Shown: positions 51,701 to 60,735 of the stretch, in pieces
Layout: the number at the start of each line of letters is the position of its first letter
How positions within the stretch are numbered: the first letter of the stretch is position 1
Source of the DNA: Fratercula arctica
Lineage: Eukaryota; Chordata; Aves; Charadriiformes; Alcidae
Assembly (NCBI GenBank): GCA_947846985.1
Contig: CANTUZ010000014.1
Coordinates: 11,267,837 to 11,331,836 of the forward strand
DNA length: 64,000 nt
Direction: 5' to 3'
The notes under the pieces: model-generated
Told to the model about the DNA's origin: nothing
The model's database searches: none
Seen by the model: only the letters and a program-made list of their open reading frames with translations
Made by a program: the position numbers and the translations under genes

Positions 51701-54700
51701 AGAGCCATAGGGACCCATAGGGACCCATAGGGACCCATAGAGAGCCATGGGACCCACAGCGACCCATAGGGACCCATAGAGAGCCATAGGGACCCATAGA
51801 GAGCCATGGGACCCACAGCGACCCATAGGGACCCACAGGGACCCACAGTGACCCATAGGGACCCATAGAGAGCCACAGGGACCCACACCGACCCACAGGG
51901 ACCCACACTGACCCATAGGGACCCACAGCGACCCATAGGGACCCATAGAGAGCCATAGGGACCCACAGCGACCCACAGGGACCCCCAGGGACCCATAGAG
52001 AGCCATAGGGACCCATAGAGAGCCATGGGACCCACAGCGACCCCCAGGGACCCACAGTGACCCATAGAGAGCCATAGAGACCCACAGCAACCCATAGGGA
52101 CCCATAGAGACCCACAGGGACCCATAGGGACCCACAGCGACCCATAGAGACCCACAGTGACCCATAGAGACCCATAGGGACCCACAGTGACCCATAGAGA
52201 CCCACAGCGACCCATAGGGACTCACACAGACCCATAGAGACCCACAAGGACCCATAGGGACCTACAGAGACCCACAGTGACCCACAGGGACCCACAGCGA
52301 CCCACAGGGACCCATAGAGACCCATAGAGACACATAGCGACCCACAGCGACCCATAGAGACCCACAGCGACCCATAGGGACTCACACAGACCCATAGAGA
52401 CCCACAAGGACCCATAGGGACCTACAGAGACCCACAGAGACCCACAGGGACCCACAGCGACCCATAGGGACCCACAGAGACCCATAGAGACCCACAGGGA
52501 CCCACAGCGACCCATAGAGACCCACAGGGACCCATAGGGACCTACAGAGACCCACAGGGACCCACAGCGACCCATAGAGACCCATAGAGACCCATAGGGA
52601 CCCACAGAGACCCATAGAGACCCATAGAGACCCATAGAGACCCCCAGGGACCCACAGAGACCCACAACGACCCATAGAGACCCACAGGGACCCACAGGGA
52701 CCCACAGCGACCCATAGGGACCCACAGAGACCCATAGAGACCCACAACGACCCATAGGGACCCACAGGGACCCACAACGACCCATAGAGACCCACGGAGA
52801 CCCATAGAGACCCACAGCGACCCATAGGGACCCATAAGGAGCCATGGGACCCATAGAGAGCCATGGGCCCCACAGCGACCCACAGAGACCCATAGGGACC
52901 CATAAGTGACCCACAGCCCCATGGAGATCCATAAGTGACCCATAGGAGACCCATAGAAGACCCCCATAGGGACATGGAGACCCACAGCTGCCCCACAGCT
53001 GCCCCACGGAGACCCACAGAACATCTCGAGTTGCCCCATAGCGCCGGGAAGACCCATAAGCGACCCATAGAAGATCCCCATAGCACCATGGAGACCCACA
53101 GGTGCCCCATAGCACCGGGGAGACCCATAAGTGACCCACAGGTGCCCCATAGAGGACCCCATAGGAACAGGGAGACCCACAGCTGCCCCACAGCTGCCCC
53201 ACGGCTGCCCCACCTTGTGCGCGGCCCAGTCCATCCAGCCCTTGGCCTGGGGGTCGATGTTGACCAGCACCAGCCCCTCCACCGCTTCGGGGTGCAGCAG
53301 CTGTGGGGCAGGGCCGGGGGGGTCACCTCCCGCCCCACAGAGACCCCCGGCCCCATAGCGACCTCCCCTGCCCCATAGATCCTCCCCCACAGCCTGCCAG
53401 CCCCACAGCAACCCCCAAGAACCCAACCCAGGAGACCTTCAAACCTTCTCCAGCCCCACGGCGACCCCACCCAAGGACCCTCCTGCCCCATAGCGACCCA
53501 CAGCGACCTCCCCAGACCCATAGCGACCTCCCCTGCCCCATAGATCCTTCCCCACAGCCCACCAGCCCCACTGCGACCCCCAAGAACCCAACCCAGGAGA
53601 CCTTCAAACCTTCTCCAGCCCCACAGCGACCCCACCCAAGGACCCTCCTGCCCCATAGCGACCCACAGCGACCTCCCCAGACCCATAGCGACCTCCCCTG
53701 CCCCATAGATCCTCCCCCACAGCCTGCCAGCCCCACAGCAACCCCCAAGAACCCAACCCAGGAGACCTTCAAACCTTCTCCAGCCCCACGGCGACCCCAC
53801 CCAAGGACCCTCCTGCCCCATAGCGACCCACAGCGACCTCCCCAGACCCATAGCGACCTCCCCTGCCCCACAGATCCTTCCCTGGAGCCAACCAGCCCCA
53901 CAGCGACCCCCAAGAACCCAACCCAGGAGACCTTCAAACCTTCTCCAGCCCCACGGCGACCCCACCCAAGGACCCTCCTGCCCCATAGCGACCCACAGCG
54001 ACCTCCCCAGACCCATAGCGACCTCCCCTGCCCCATAGATCCTTCCCCACAGCCCACCAGCCCACTGCGACCCCCCAAGAACCCAACCCAGGAGACCTTC
54101 AAACCTTCTCCAGCCCCACAGCGACCCCACCCAAGGACCCTCCTGCCCCATAGCGACCCACAGCGACCTCCCCAGACCCATAGCGACCTCCCCTGCCCCA
54201 TAGATCCTCCCCCACAGCCTGCCAGCCCCACAGCAACCCCCAAGAACCCAACCCAGGAGACCTTCAAACCTTCTCCAGCCCCACGGCGACCCCACCCAAG
54301 GACCCTCCTGCCCCATAGCGACCCACAGCGACCTCCCCAGACCCATAGCGACCTCCCCTGCCCCATAGATCCTTCCCCACAGCCCACCAGCCCCACTGCG
54401 ACCCCCAAGAACCCAACCCAGGAGACCTTCAAACCTTCTCCAGCCCCACAGCGACCCCACCCCAGGACCCTCCTGCCCATAGCGACCCACAGCGACCTCC
54501 CCAGACCCATAGCGACCTCCCCTGCCCCACAGAACCTCCCCCACAGCCTGCCAGCCCCACAGCAACCCCCAAGAACCCAACCCAGGAGACCTTCAAACCT
54601 TCTCCAGCCCCACGGCGACCCCACCCAAGGACCCTCCTGCCCCATAGCGACCCACAGCGACCTCCCCAGACCCATAGCGACCTCCCCTGCCCCACAGATC

Positions 54701-57700
54701 CTTCCCTGGAGCCAACCAGCCCCACAGCGACCCCCAAGAACCCAACCCAGGAGACCTTCAAACCTTCTCCAGCCCCACAGCAACCCCACCCAAGGACCCT
54801 CCTGCCCCATAGCGACCCACAGCGACCTCCCCAGACCCATAGCGACCTCCCCTGCCCCATAGATCCTTCCCCACAGCCCGCCAGCCCCACTGCGACCCCC
54901 AAGAACCCAACCCAGGAGACCTTCAAACCTTCTCCAGCCCCACGGCGACCCCACCCAAGGACCCTCCTGCCCCATAGCGACCCCCCTGCCCCACAGCGAC
55001 CTCCCCAGACCCATAGCGATCTCCCCTGCCCCATAGATCCTCCCCCACAGCCCGCCAGCCCCACAGCGACCCCCAAGAACCCAACCCAGGAGACCTTCAA
55101 ACCTTCTCCAGCCCCACGGCGACCCCACCCAAGGACCCTCCTGCCCCATAGCGACCCCCCCTGCCCCACAGCGACCTCCCCAGACCCATAGCGACCTCCC
55201 CTGCCCCATAGATCCTCCCCCACAGCCCGCCAGCCCCACTGCGACCCCCAAGAACCCAACCCAGGAGACCTTCAAACCTTCTCCAGCCCCACAGCGACCC
55301 CACCCGAGGACCCTCCTGCCCCATAGCGACCCACAGCGACCTCCCCAGACCCACAGATCCCCCCCCCCCCGAGCCCTCCAGCCCCATGGCAACCCCCCAG
55401 ACCCCCAAGTTCCCCCCCCCCCCAGAGACCCTTCAGGACCCCCCAGACCCCTCCAGCCCCACAGCGACCCCCAAGTTCTCCCCCAAGGAACCCCCCCCAA
55501 CCCCCCCCCAGACCCACAGGGACACCCCCCCCCCCCCCCCAGACCCACATGTGCCCCCCCAGATGCCCCACAACCCCCCCCCCCCCCCCCCCAGGACCCA
55601 CAGAATCCCCCCCCCGGATGCCCCACAACACCCCCCCCAGCCCCATAGATCCCTCCCAGATGCCCCATAGCCCCCCTCAGAGACCCCCCCCCGCCCCCCC
55701 GGACCCATAGATCCCCCCCCAGACCCACATGTGCCCCCCCAGATGCCCCACAACCCCCCCCCCCCCCCCCCCCCAGGACCCACAGAATCCCCCCCCCGGA
55801 TGCCCCACAACACCCCCCCCAGCCCCATAGATCCCTCCCAGATGCCCCATAGCCCCCCTCAGAGACCCCCCCCCGCCCCCCCGGACCCATAGATCCCCCC
55901 CCAGACCCACATGTGCCCCCCCAGATGCCCCACAACCCCCCCCCCCCCCCAGGACCCATAGAATCCCCCCCCCGGATGCCCCACAACACCCCCCCCAGCC
56001 CCATAGATCCCTCCCAGATGCCCCATAGCCCCCCTCAGAGACCCCCCCCCCCGCCCCCCGGACCCATAGATCCCCCCCCAGACCCACATGTGCCCCCCCA
56101 GATGCCCCACAACCCCCCCCCCCCCCAGGACCCATAGAATCCCCCCCCCAGATGCCCCACAACACCCCCCCCAGCCCCATAGATCCCTCCCAGATGCCCC
56201 ATAGCCCCCCTCAGAGACCCCCCCCCGCCCCCCCGGACCCATAGATCCCCCCCCAGACCCACATGTGCCCCCCCAGATGCCCCACAACCCCCCCCCCCCC
56301 CCCCCCAAGGACCCATAGAATCCCCCCCCGGATGCCCCACAACACCCCCCCCAGCCCCATAGATCCCTCCCAGATGCCCCATAGCCCCCCTTAGAGGCCC
56401 CCCGGACCCATAGATCCCCCCCCCCAGCCCCCCATGTGCCCCCCCCCCCCCCCCCAGCCCCACTCACCGCAAATTTGGCCAGGACGAAGGCACCGACCCC
56501 CACCCCCATCCCGATGATGCTGGCGATGCTGGGGGGGGGGGGGGGGGGAGGGGGGGGGTCACGAGGTCAAGGTCAAGGTGATCCTGACCCCCCCCCCCCC
56601 CCCCCCGCTATGGGGCAGCCCCCCCCCAACTCACTTGAGGTACTGGAGGATGCAGGGGATCATCTCGGCCAGTTGCTCCAGTGAGGGGTACTGGTACCTG
56701 GGGGGGTCAACTGGGGGGTCAGTGGGGCCAACTTGGGGGTCAGTGGGGTCAATGGGGTCAACTTGGGGGTCAGTGGGGTCAACTTGGGGGTCAGTGGGGC
56801 CAACTGGGGGGTCAATGGGGTCAACTTGGGGGTCAGTGGGGCCAACTTGGGGGTCAATGGGGTCAACTTGGGGGTCAGTGGGGTCAATGGGGCCAACTTG
56901 GGGGTCAATGGGGCCAACTGGGGGGTCAATGGGGCCAACTTGGGGGTCAATCGGGTCAACTGGGGGGTCAATGGGGCCAACTGGGGGCTCAGTGGGTCAA
57001 CTTGGGGGTCAATGGGTCAACTTGGGGGTCAGTGGGGTCAACTGGGGGGTCAATGGGGTCAACTTGGGGGTCAGTGGGGCCAACTTGGGGGTCAATGGGG
57101 TCAACTTGGGGGTCAATGGGTCAACTTGGGGGTCAGTGGGGCCAACTGGGGGGTCAATGGGGTCAACTTGGGGGTCAATGGGTCAACTTGGGGGTCAATG
57201 GGGCCAACTTGGGGGTTAGTGGGTCAACTGGGAGGTCAATGGGGTCAACTTGGGGGTCAGTGGGTCAACTTGGGGGTCAATGGGGCCAACTTGGGGGTCA
57301 GTGGGGCCAACTGGGGGGTCAATGGGGCCAACTTGGGGGTCAATGGGGCCAACTTGGGGGTCAATGGGGTCAACTTGGGGGTCAATGGGGTCAACTGGGG
57401 GGTCAATGGGGCCAACTGGGGGGTCAATGGGTCAACTTGGGGGTCAATGGGGCCAACTGGGGGGTCAGTGGGTCAACTTGGGGGTCAATGGGGCCAACTT
57501 GGGGGTCAATGGGTCAACTTGGGGGTCAATGGGGCCAACTGGGGGATCAATGGGGCCAACTTGGGGGTCAATGGGTCAACTTGGGGGTCAATGGGTCAAC
57601 TGGGGGGTCAATGGGGCCAACTTGGGGGTCAATGGGGTCAACTGGGGGGTCAATGGGGCCAACTGGGGGGTCAGTGGGTCAACTTGGGGGTCAATGGGGT

Positions 57701-59434
57701 CAACTTGGGGGTCAGTGGGGTCAATGGGGTCAACTTGGGGGTCAATGGGGCCAACTTGGGGGTCAATGGGTCAACTGGGGGGTCAATGGGGTCAACTTGG
57801 GGGTCAAGGGGTCAACTTGGGGGTCAGTGGGGTCAATGGGTCAACTTGGGGGTCAATGGGGCCAACTTGGGGGTCAGTGGGTCAACTTGGGGGTCAATGG
57901 GGTCAACTTGGGGGTCAGTGGGGTCAACTTGGGGGTCAATGGGGCCAACTTGGGGGTCAGTGGGTCAACTTGGGGGTCAATGGGGCCAACTGGGGGTCAA
58001 TGGGGCCAACTTGGGGGTCAGTGGGGTCAACTTGGGGGTCAATGGGGTCAATGGGGCCAACTTGGGGGTCAATGGGTCAACTGGGGGGTCAATGGGGTCA
58101 ACTTGGGGGTCAGTGGGGCCAACTTGGGGGTCAATGGGGCCAACTTGGGGGTCAATGGGTCAACTTAGGGGTCAATGGGGCCAACTTGGGGGTCAATGGG
58201 GCCAACTGGGGGGTCAATGGGGCCAACTGGGGGGGTCAAAAGGTGGGTAACCGAGGGCTGGTGGGGGATCAGTGGGGCAGGGGGGGGGGATCAGTGGGGC
58301 AGGGGGGGAATCAGTGGGGCGGGGGGCGATCAGTGGGGCAGGGGGGGGGGGGATCAGTGGGGCGGGGGGGCATCAGTGGGGCGGGGCAGGGGGATCAGTG
58401 GGGCGGGGGGGATCAGTGGGGCCGGGGGGGCGATCAGTGGGGCGGGGGGCATCAGTGGGGCAGGGGGGGGATCAGTGGGGCGGGGGGGGGGATCAGTGGG
58501 GCAGGGGGGGGGATCAGTGGGGCGGGGGGGGGGGATCAGTGGGGCAGGGGGGGGATCAGTGGGGCGGGGAGGGGGGATCAGTGGGGCAGGGGGGAAATCA
58601 GTGGGGCAGGGGGGGGGATCAGTGGGGCGGGGGGCGATCAGTGGGGCAGGGGGGGAATCAGTGGGGCGGGGGGCGATCAGTGGGGCGGGGGGGGGGGGAT
58701 CAGTGGGGCGGGGGGGCATCAGTGGGGCGGGGCAGGGGGATCAGTGGGGCAGGGGGGGATCAGTGGGGCAGGGGGGGATCAGTGGGGCGGGGGGCGATCA
58801 GTGGGGCAGGGGGGGGGGGGGTCAGTGGGGCGGGGGGGGGGGATCAGTGGGGGAGGGGGGGGGGATCAGTGGGGCAGGGGGCGATCAGTGGGGCGGGGCA
58901 GGGGATCAGTGGGGCGGGGGGGGGGATCTGTGGGGCAGGGGGGGGGGATCAGTGGGGCAGGGGGGGATCAGTGGGGCGGGGGGCGATCAGTGGGGGGGGG
59001 AGGGGGGATCAGTGGGGCAGGGGGGCGATCAGTGGGGCGGGGGGGAGGAATCAGTGGGGCGGGGGGGGGGGGATCAGTGGGGTGGGGGGCGATCAGTGGG
59101 GCAGGGGGGGGGGATCAGTGGGGCGGGGGGGCGATCAGTGGGGCCGGGGGGGGGATCAGTGGGGCAGGGGGGGATCAGTGGGGCGGGGGGGGGGGATCAG
59201 TGGGGCGGGGGGGGGATCAGTGGGGCGGCGGGGGGGGGGGGATCAGTGGGGCAGGGGGGGAATCAGTGGGGCAGGGGGGGGGGGATCAGTGGGGCGGGGC
59301 CGTGGGTCGCACCCTGGGGGGTAGGGGGGGGGCGCCCTCCTCCATGCCGGGGGGGTCGACGTGCACCACCAGGAAGTTCTTGACGATCTCCCCCATCTCC
59401 TCGTGGGCGAAGAGTGGGGCGAAGCACGACTCGT
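45635..59434 (-). CDS. NDRG2: NDRG2-type protein (N-myc downstream-regulated family), 5' incomplete
   Basis: Twelve minus-strand exons reconstruct most of an NDRG protein. NDRG proteins have an alpha/beta-hydrolase fold without catalytic residues and act in stress response, differentiation and tumour suppression, mainly in the cytoplasm. Seen: [33 protein letters not shown], the elbow GMGVGVGAF (no nucleophile serine, as expected), [69 protein letters not shown] and the RSRTAS/RSRTLS phosphorylation tail. TQTSFLK, GGQPQL and the RSRTLS tail favour NDRG2 over NDRG1, 3 and 4. Exon phases agree at every junction except after e1 and e6, each one base too long at a homopolymer. The N-terminal exons (before ESCF) are absent, probably in the 60736-61235 gap, and the usual MEVSC end is not seen. 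Confidence 0.92.
45772..46457. repeat. CCACGCCC minisatellite in NDRG2 intron 11
   Basis: Degenerate units of CCACGCCCCC followed by AATGGGGTTARTGCA(A)GGG, of roughly 60-95 bp, to about 46255. They give way to a CRE-word cluster (46262-46400) and G-rich sequence. The CCACGCCC/CCCCGCCC words are KLF/Sp1-type boxes. Confidence 0.8.
46270..46399. promoter_or_regulatory. Cluster of CRE-like and TCACGCGTGA palindromes
   Basis: Within 130 bp: GTGACATCAC at 46270-46279 and 46367-46376, the perfect palindrome TCACGCGTGA at 46276-46285 and 46361-46370, a perfect CRE TGACGTCA at 46380-46387, and TGACATCA at 46392-46399. The block lies in NDRG2 intron 11. CRE words bind CREB/ATF proteins; function here is inference. 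Confidence 0.55.
46458..46735. repeat. ATTAATTA minisatellite in NDRG2 intron 11
   Basis: About ten units of 26-29 bp, each with ATTAATTA (or TAATTAA) followed by a C run, for example CATTAATTACCCCC. These are the most AT-rich words in the window. TAATTA is a homeodomain-type site. Confidence 0.88.
46851..46886. repeat. Exact 18-bp tandem pair beside the e11 donor
   Basis: GCTCATGAATATTAATGA is present twice without a mismatch at 46851-46868 and 46869-46886. In the NDRG2 transcript the pair begins 17 bp after the e11 donor. Each copy is a near-palindrome centred on AATATT. Confidence 0.9.
46904..46955 (-). CDS. NDRG2: NDRG2 exon e11
   Basis: 52 bp: [17 protein letters not shown] plus a leftover A. 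Family: [18 protein letters not shown]. Donor GTGAGT; an exact 18-bp tandem repeat starts 17 bp into the intron. Confidence 0.96.
46980..47820. repeat. 58-bp CCACGCCC/TTAAATGGGGTTAA minisatellite, NDRG2 intron 10
   Basis: About 14 units of roughly 58 bp combining GGCCACGCCCCCTCCCCTTA, AGCCACGCCCCTGCC and TTAAATGGGGTTAAAGCCCC (or CTTATATGGGGTTAGTG). It is distinct from the arrays in neighbouring introns. Confidence 0.9.
47028..47755. promoter_or_regulatory. Five CArG (SRF-type) boxes
   Basis: Sequences fitting CC(A/T)6GG occur at 47028-47037, 47190-47199, 47454-47463 and 47746-47755 (all CCTTATATGG) and at 47091-47100 (CCATATAAGG). They are part of the 58-bp minisatellite and alternate with KLF/Sp1-type CCACGCCC words. 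SRF binding is inference. Confidence 0.5.
47864..47899 (-). CDS. NDRG2: NDRG2 exon e10
   Basis: 36 bp, 12 codons: [12 protein letters not shown], matching MADSGGQPQLTQ of NDRG2. Acceptor CAG, donor GTGAGG. Confidence 0.94.
47982..48029 (-). CDS. NDRG2: NDRG2 exon e9
   Basis: 48 bp, 16 codons: [16 protein letters not shown]. The TQTSFLK ending is NDRG2-like (NDRG1 has TKTTLLK). Donor AAG|GTGACC is embedded in a DR1-type element. Confidence 0.95.
48160..48211 (-). CDS. NDRG2: NDRG2 exon e8
   Basis: 52 bp: one base completing Arg, then [17 protein letters not shown]. Mammalian NDRG2 reads CPVMLVVGDQAPHEDAV. Donor GTGAGT. Confidence 0.95.
48299..48343 (-). CDS. NDRG2: NDRG2 exon e7
   Basis: 45 bp. 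Its first base completes Ser with e6, then [14 protein letters not shown] and CG left over. It corresponds to RRDLNFERGGDTTL/K. Acceptor TTCAG, donor GTGAGT. Confidence 0.88.
48380..50745. repeat. CCCAGT minisatellite, NDRG2 intron 6
   Basis: More than 200 units of 9-12 bp in the pattern CCCAGT-N(2-3)-(A/C)-TCC, such as CCCAGTCCATCCCAGT and CCCAGTGACCCC. They are grouped into loose higher-order units of about 50 bp in the left half, and of about 120-250 bp with ATATCCCAGTACCATCCCAG in the right half. It fills the intron between e6 and e7. Confidence 0.93.
50752..50847 (-). CDS. NDRG2: NDRG2 exon e6, with homopolymer frame break
   Basis: Starts EELSAA (family EELSGN) and ends LLWGMYN (family ELYWNSYNN or LFWNMYNS). 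Between them is a 12-base C run on the coding strand (plus 50820-50831). As written the exon is 96 bp and shifts out of frame after the run; 95 bp keeps [15 protein letters not shown] and LLWGMYN in frame and matches the phase of e7. A surplus base in the run is the simplest reading. Confidence 0.82.
50851..51537. repeat. GACCCACAAGTGACC minisatellite, NDRG2 intron 5
   Basis: Units of about 10-21 bp: ACCCACAAGTGACCCATAAC, ACCCACAACTGACCCCCCC. Fills the intron between e5 and e6. Confidence 0.92.
51538..51594 (-). CDS. NDRG2: NDRG2 exon e5
   Basis: 57 bp, 19 codons in phase 0: [19 protein letters not shown], against LTGLTSSIPEMILGHLFSQ in NDRG2. Acceptor CAG, donor GTGGGG. Confidence 0.94.
51600..53205. 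repeat. GACCCATAGG minisatellite, NDRG2 intron 4
   Basis: About 140 units of 10-11 bp (GACCCATAGG, GACCCACAGC, GACCCATAGA, GAGCCATAGG). Fills the intron between e4 and e5; the right 300 bp are more mixed, with AGACCCATAAGTGACCC and CCCCATAGAG words. Confidence 0.93.
53214..53300 (-). CDS. NDRG2: NDRG2 exon e4
   Basis: 87 bp, 29 codons in phase 0: [20 protein letters not shown] followed by GWMDWAAHK. Human NDRG2 has the same 29-residue block ([29 protein letters not shown]). Acceptor CAG, donor GTGGGG. Confidence 0.96.
53380..55370. repeat. 165-bp tandem repeat, 12 copies, NDRG2 intron 3
   Basis: The marker GGAGACCTTC occurs at 53431, 53596, 53761, 53926, 54091, 54256, 54421, 54585, 54750, 54915, 55089 and 55264. 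The first nine intervals are 165 bp (one is 164) and the last two 174-175. Copies are nearly identical. As 165 is divisible by three, minus-strand frames stay open for hundreds of codons; these are not genes. Confidence 0.95.
55371..56455. repeat. 178-bp tandem repeat with variable C runs, NDRG2 intron 3
   Basis: Five to six copies marked by AGACCCACATGTG at 55541, 55721, 55903, 56080 and 56255 (spacing 175-182 bp). Length differences lie in C runs of 7 to 22 bases. Words include GATGCCCCACAAC and CCCCATAGATCCCTCCC. Confidence 0.93.
56468..56528 (-). CDS. NDRG2: NDRG2 exon e3 (hydrolase elbow)
   Basis: 61 bp encoding [20 protein letters not shown]. It corresponds to STIIGVGVGAGAYILARYA of mammalian NDRG2. 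The elbow has Gly where active hydrolases carry a serine nucleophile, so the protein should be non-catalytic. Only 106 bp of intron separates it from e2; that intron holds TCAAGGTCA (56567-56575), an ERR/SF-1-like half site. Confidence 0.94.
56635..56697 (-). CDS. NDRG2: NDRG2 exon e2
   Basis: 63 bp: one base, twenty codons [20 protein letters not shown], and AA left over. It is the family's [21 protein letters not shown] exon. Donor GTGAGT, acceptor CAG. The leftover AA plus the first C of e3 gives the conserved Asn. Confidence 0.95.
56701..58245. repeat. 21-bp minisatellite GGGGTCAACTTGGGGGTCAA, NDRG2 intron 1 (left)
   Basis: About 73 copies of a 20-22 bp unit alternating GGGGTCAACTTGGGGGTCAA, GGGGCCAACTTGGGGGTCAG and shorter forms. 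It starts 4 bp past the e2 acceptor. Period 21 keeps frames open for more than 400 codons on the plus strand; these are artefacts. Confidence 0.95.
58259..59305. repeat. GATCAGTGGGGCRGGGGG minisatellite, NDRG2 intron 1 (right)
   Basis: About 47 copies of a 19-26 bp unit: GATCAGTGGGGC followed by (G or A)GGGGGG of variable length. Each unit has at least two G runs of four or more, so the plus strand could fold into G-quadruplexes almost anywhere along 1 kb. Confidence 0.95.
59313..59434 (-). CDS. NDRG2: NDRG2 exon e1 (first visible)
   Basis: After acceptor CAG, two bases complete an upstream codon, then [20 protein letters not shown] and [14 protein letters not shown] follow, matching NDRG SCFQPLF...[20 protein letters not shown]. 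The donor is CAGG|GTGCG. The exon is 122 bp; phase with e2 needs 121, so one C is surplus in the 9-C or 6-C run just before the donor (plus strand 59316-59332). With one base fewer, the join restores the conserved Gly before YQYPS. Confidence 0.9.
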
Positions 59435-59449
59435 CTGGGGGACGGCCCC

Positions 59450-60735
59450 ACCCCACGGCTATGGGGCTGGACCCACAGCCGTGGGGCAGAGGGGACCCCC
59501 CCCCACAAAGGGACCCGCGAAGGGGATGGAGGGACCCCAAGTGTCCGGGATGGGGGGGGACCGGGGAAGGGGGGGGCAGGCGGCCGGTGGGACCCACAGT
59601 TATGGGGCTGGACCCACATCTATGGGGCTGGACCCCCCCAGTTATGGGGCTGGACCCCAATCTATGGGGCTGGATCCACATCTATGGGGCAGAGGGGACC
59701 AGGGCTCCAGGAAGGGGACGGAGGTGATGGGAGGGGACCCAGGTGTCTGGAGGGACCCACATCTATGGGGCTGGACCCACATCTATGGGGCAGAAGGGAC
59801 CCAGGGACCCCCACCTATGGGGCTGGACCCACATCTATGGGGCAGAAGGGACCCAGGGACCCCCACCTATGGGGCTGGACCCACATCTATGGGGCAGAGG
59901 AGACCCAGGGACCCCCACCTATGGGGCTGGACCCACAACTACGGGGCAGAGGAGACCCAGGGACCCCCATCTATGGGGCTGGACCCACATCTCTGGGGCA
60001 GAGGAGACCCAGGGACCCCCACCTATGGGGCTGGACCCACATCTATGGGGCAGAGGAGACCCAGGGACCCCCACCTATGGGGCTGGACCCACATCTATGG
60101 GGCAGAGCAGACCCAGGAACCCCCATCTATGGGGCTGGACCCACATCTATGGGGCAGAGGGGACCCAGGAACCCCCATCTATGGGGCTGGACCCACATCT
60201 ATGGGGCAGAGGAGACCCAGGGACCCCCATCTATGGGGCTGGACCCACAACTATGGGGCAGAGGAGACCCAGGGACCCCCATCTATGGGGCTGGACCCAC
60301 AACTACAGGGCAGAGGAGACCCAGGGACCCCCATCTATGGGGCTGGACCCACAACTACGGGGCAGAGGAGACCCAGGGACCCCCATCTATGGGGCTGGAC
60401 CCACAACTACGGGGCAGAGGAGACCCAGGGACCCCCACCTATGGGGCTGGACCCACATCTATGGGGCAGAGGAGACCCAGGGACCCCCACCTATGGGGCT
60501 GGACCCACATCTATGGGGCAGAGCAGACCCAGGAACCCCCATCTATGGGGCTGGACCCACATCTATGGGGCAGAGGGGACCCAGGGGACTGGGAACGGGA
60601 CCCAGGTGTCTGGAGGGACCCCCACCTATGGGGCTGGACCCAGATCTATGGGGCTGGACCCACATCTATGGGGCAGAGGGGACCCAGGTGTCCAGGGGGA
60701 CCCACATCCATGGGGCTGCGACCCAGATCTGTGGG
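59450..60735. repeat. 52-bp minisatellite CTATGGGGCTGGACCCACA, upstream of NDRG2 e1
   Basis: About 18 copies of a 52-bp unit joining CTATGGGGCTGGACCCACAT, CTATGGGGCAGAGGAGACCC and AGGGACCCCCA, regular from about 59755. It is cut by the Ns at 60736. It should lie in the NDRG2 intron 5' of e1. Confidence 0.93.

Noticed and set aside
53323..56004. An 893-codon minus-strand open frame (Gly/Trp-rich)
   Set aside because: It runs through the 165-bp and 178-bp tandem repeats and C runs of NDRG2 intron 3; composition and period explain it.
45635..59434. NDRG1, NDRG3 or NDRG4 instead of NDRG2
   Set aside because: LFWNMYNS of NDRG4 resembles LLWGMYN in exon e6, but [20 protein letters not shown] and the RSRTLS tail are NDRG2-like.
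57250..59727. An 825-codon plus-strand open frame (Gly/Gln/Trp-rich)
   Set aside because: It covers the 21-bp and GATCAGTGGGGC arrays and then reads antisense through NDRG2 exon e1.
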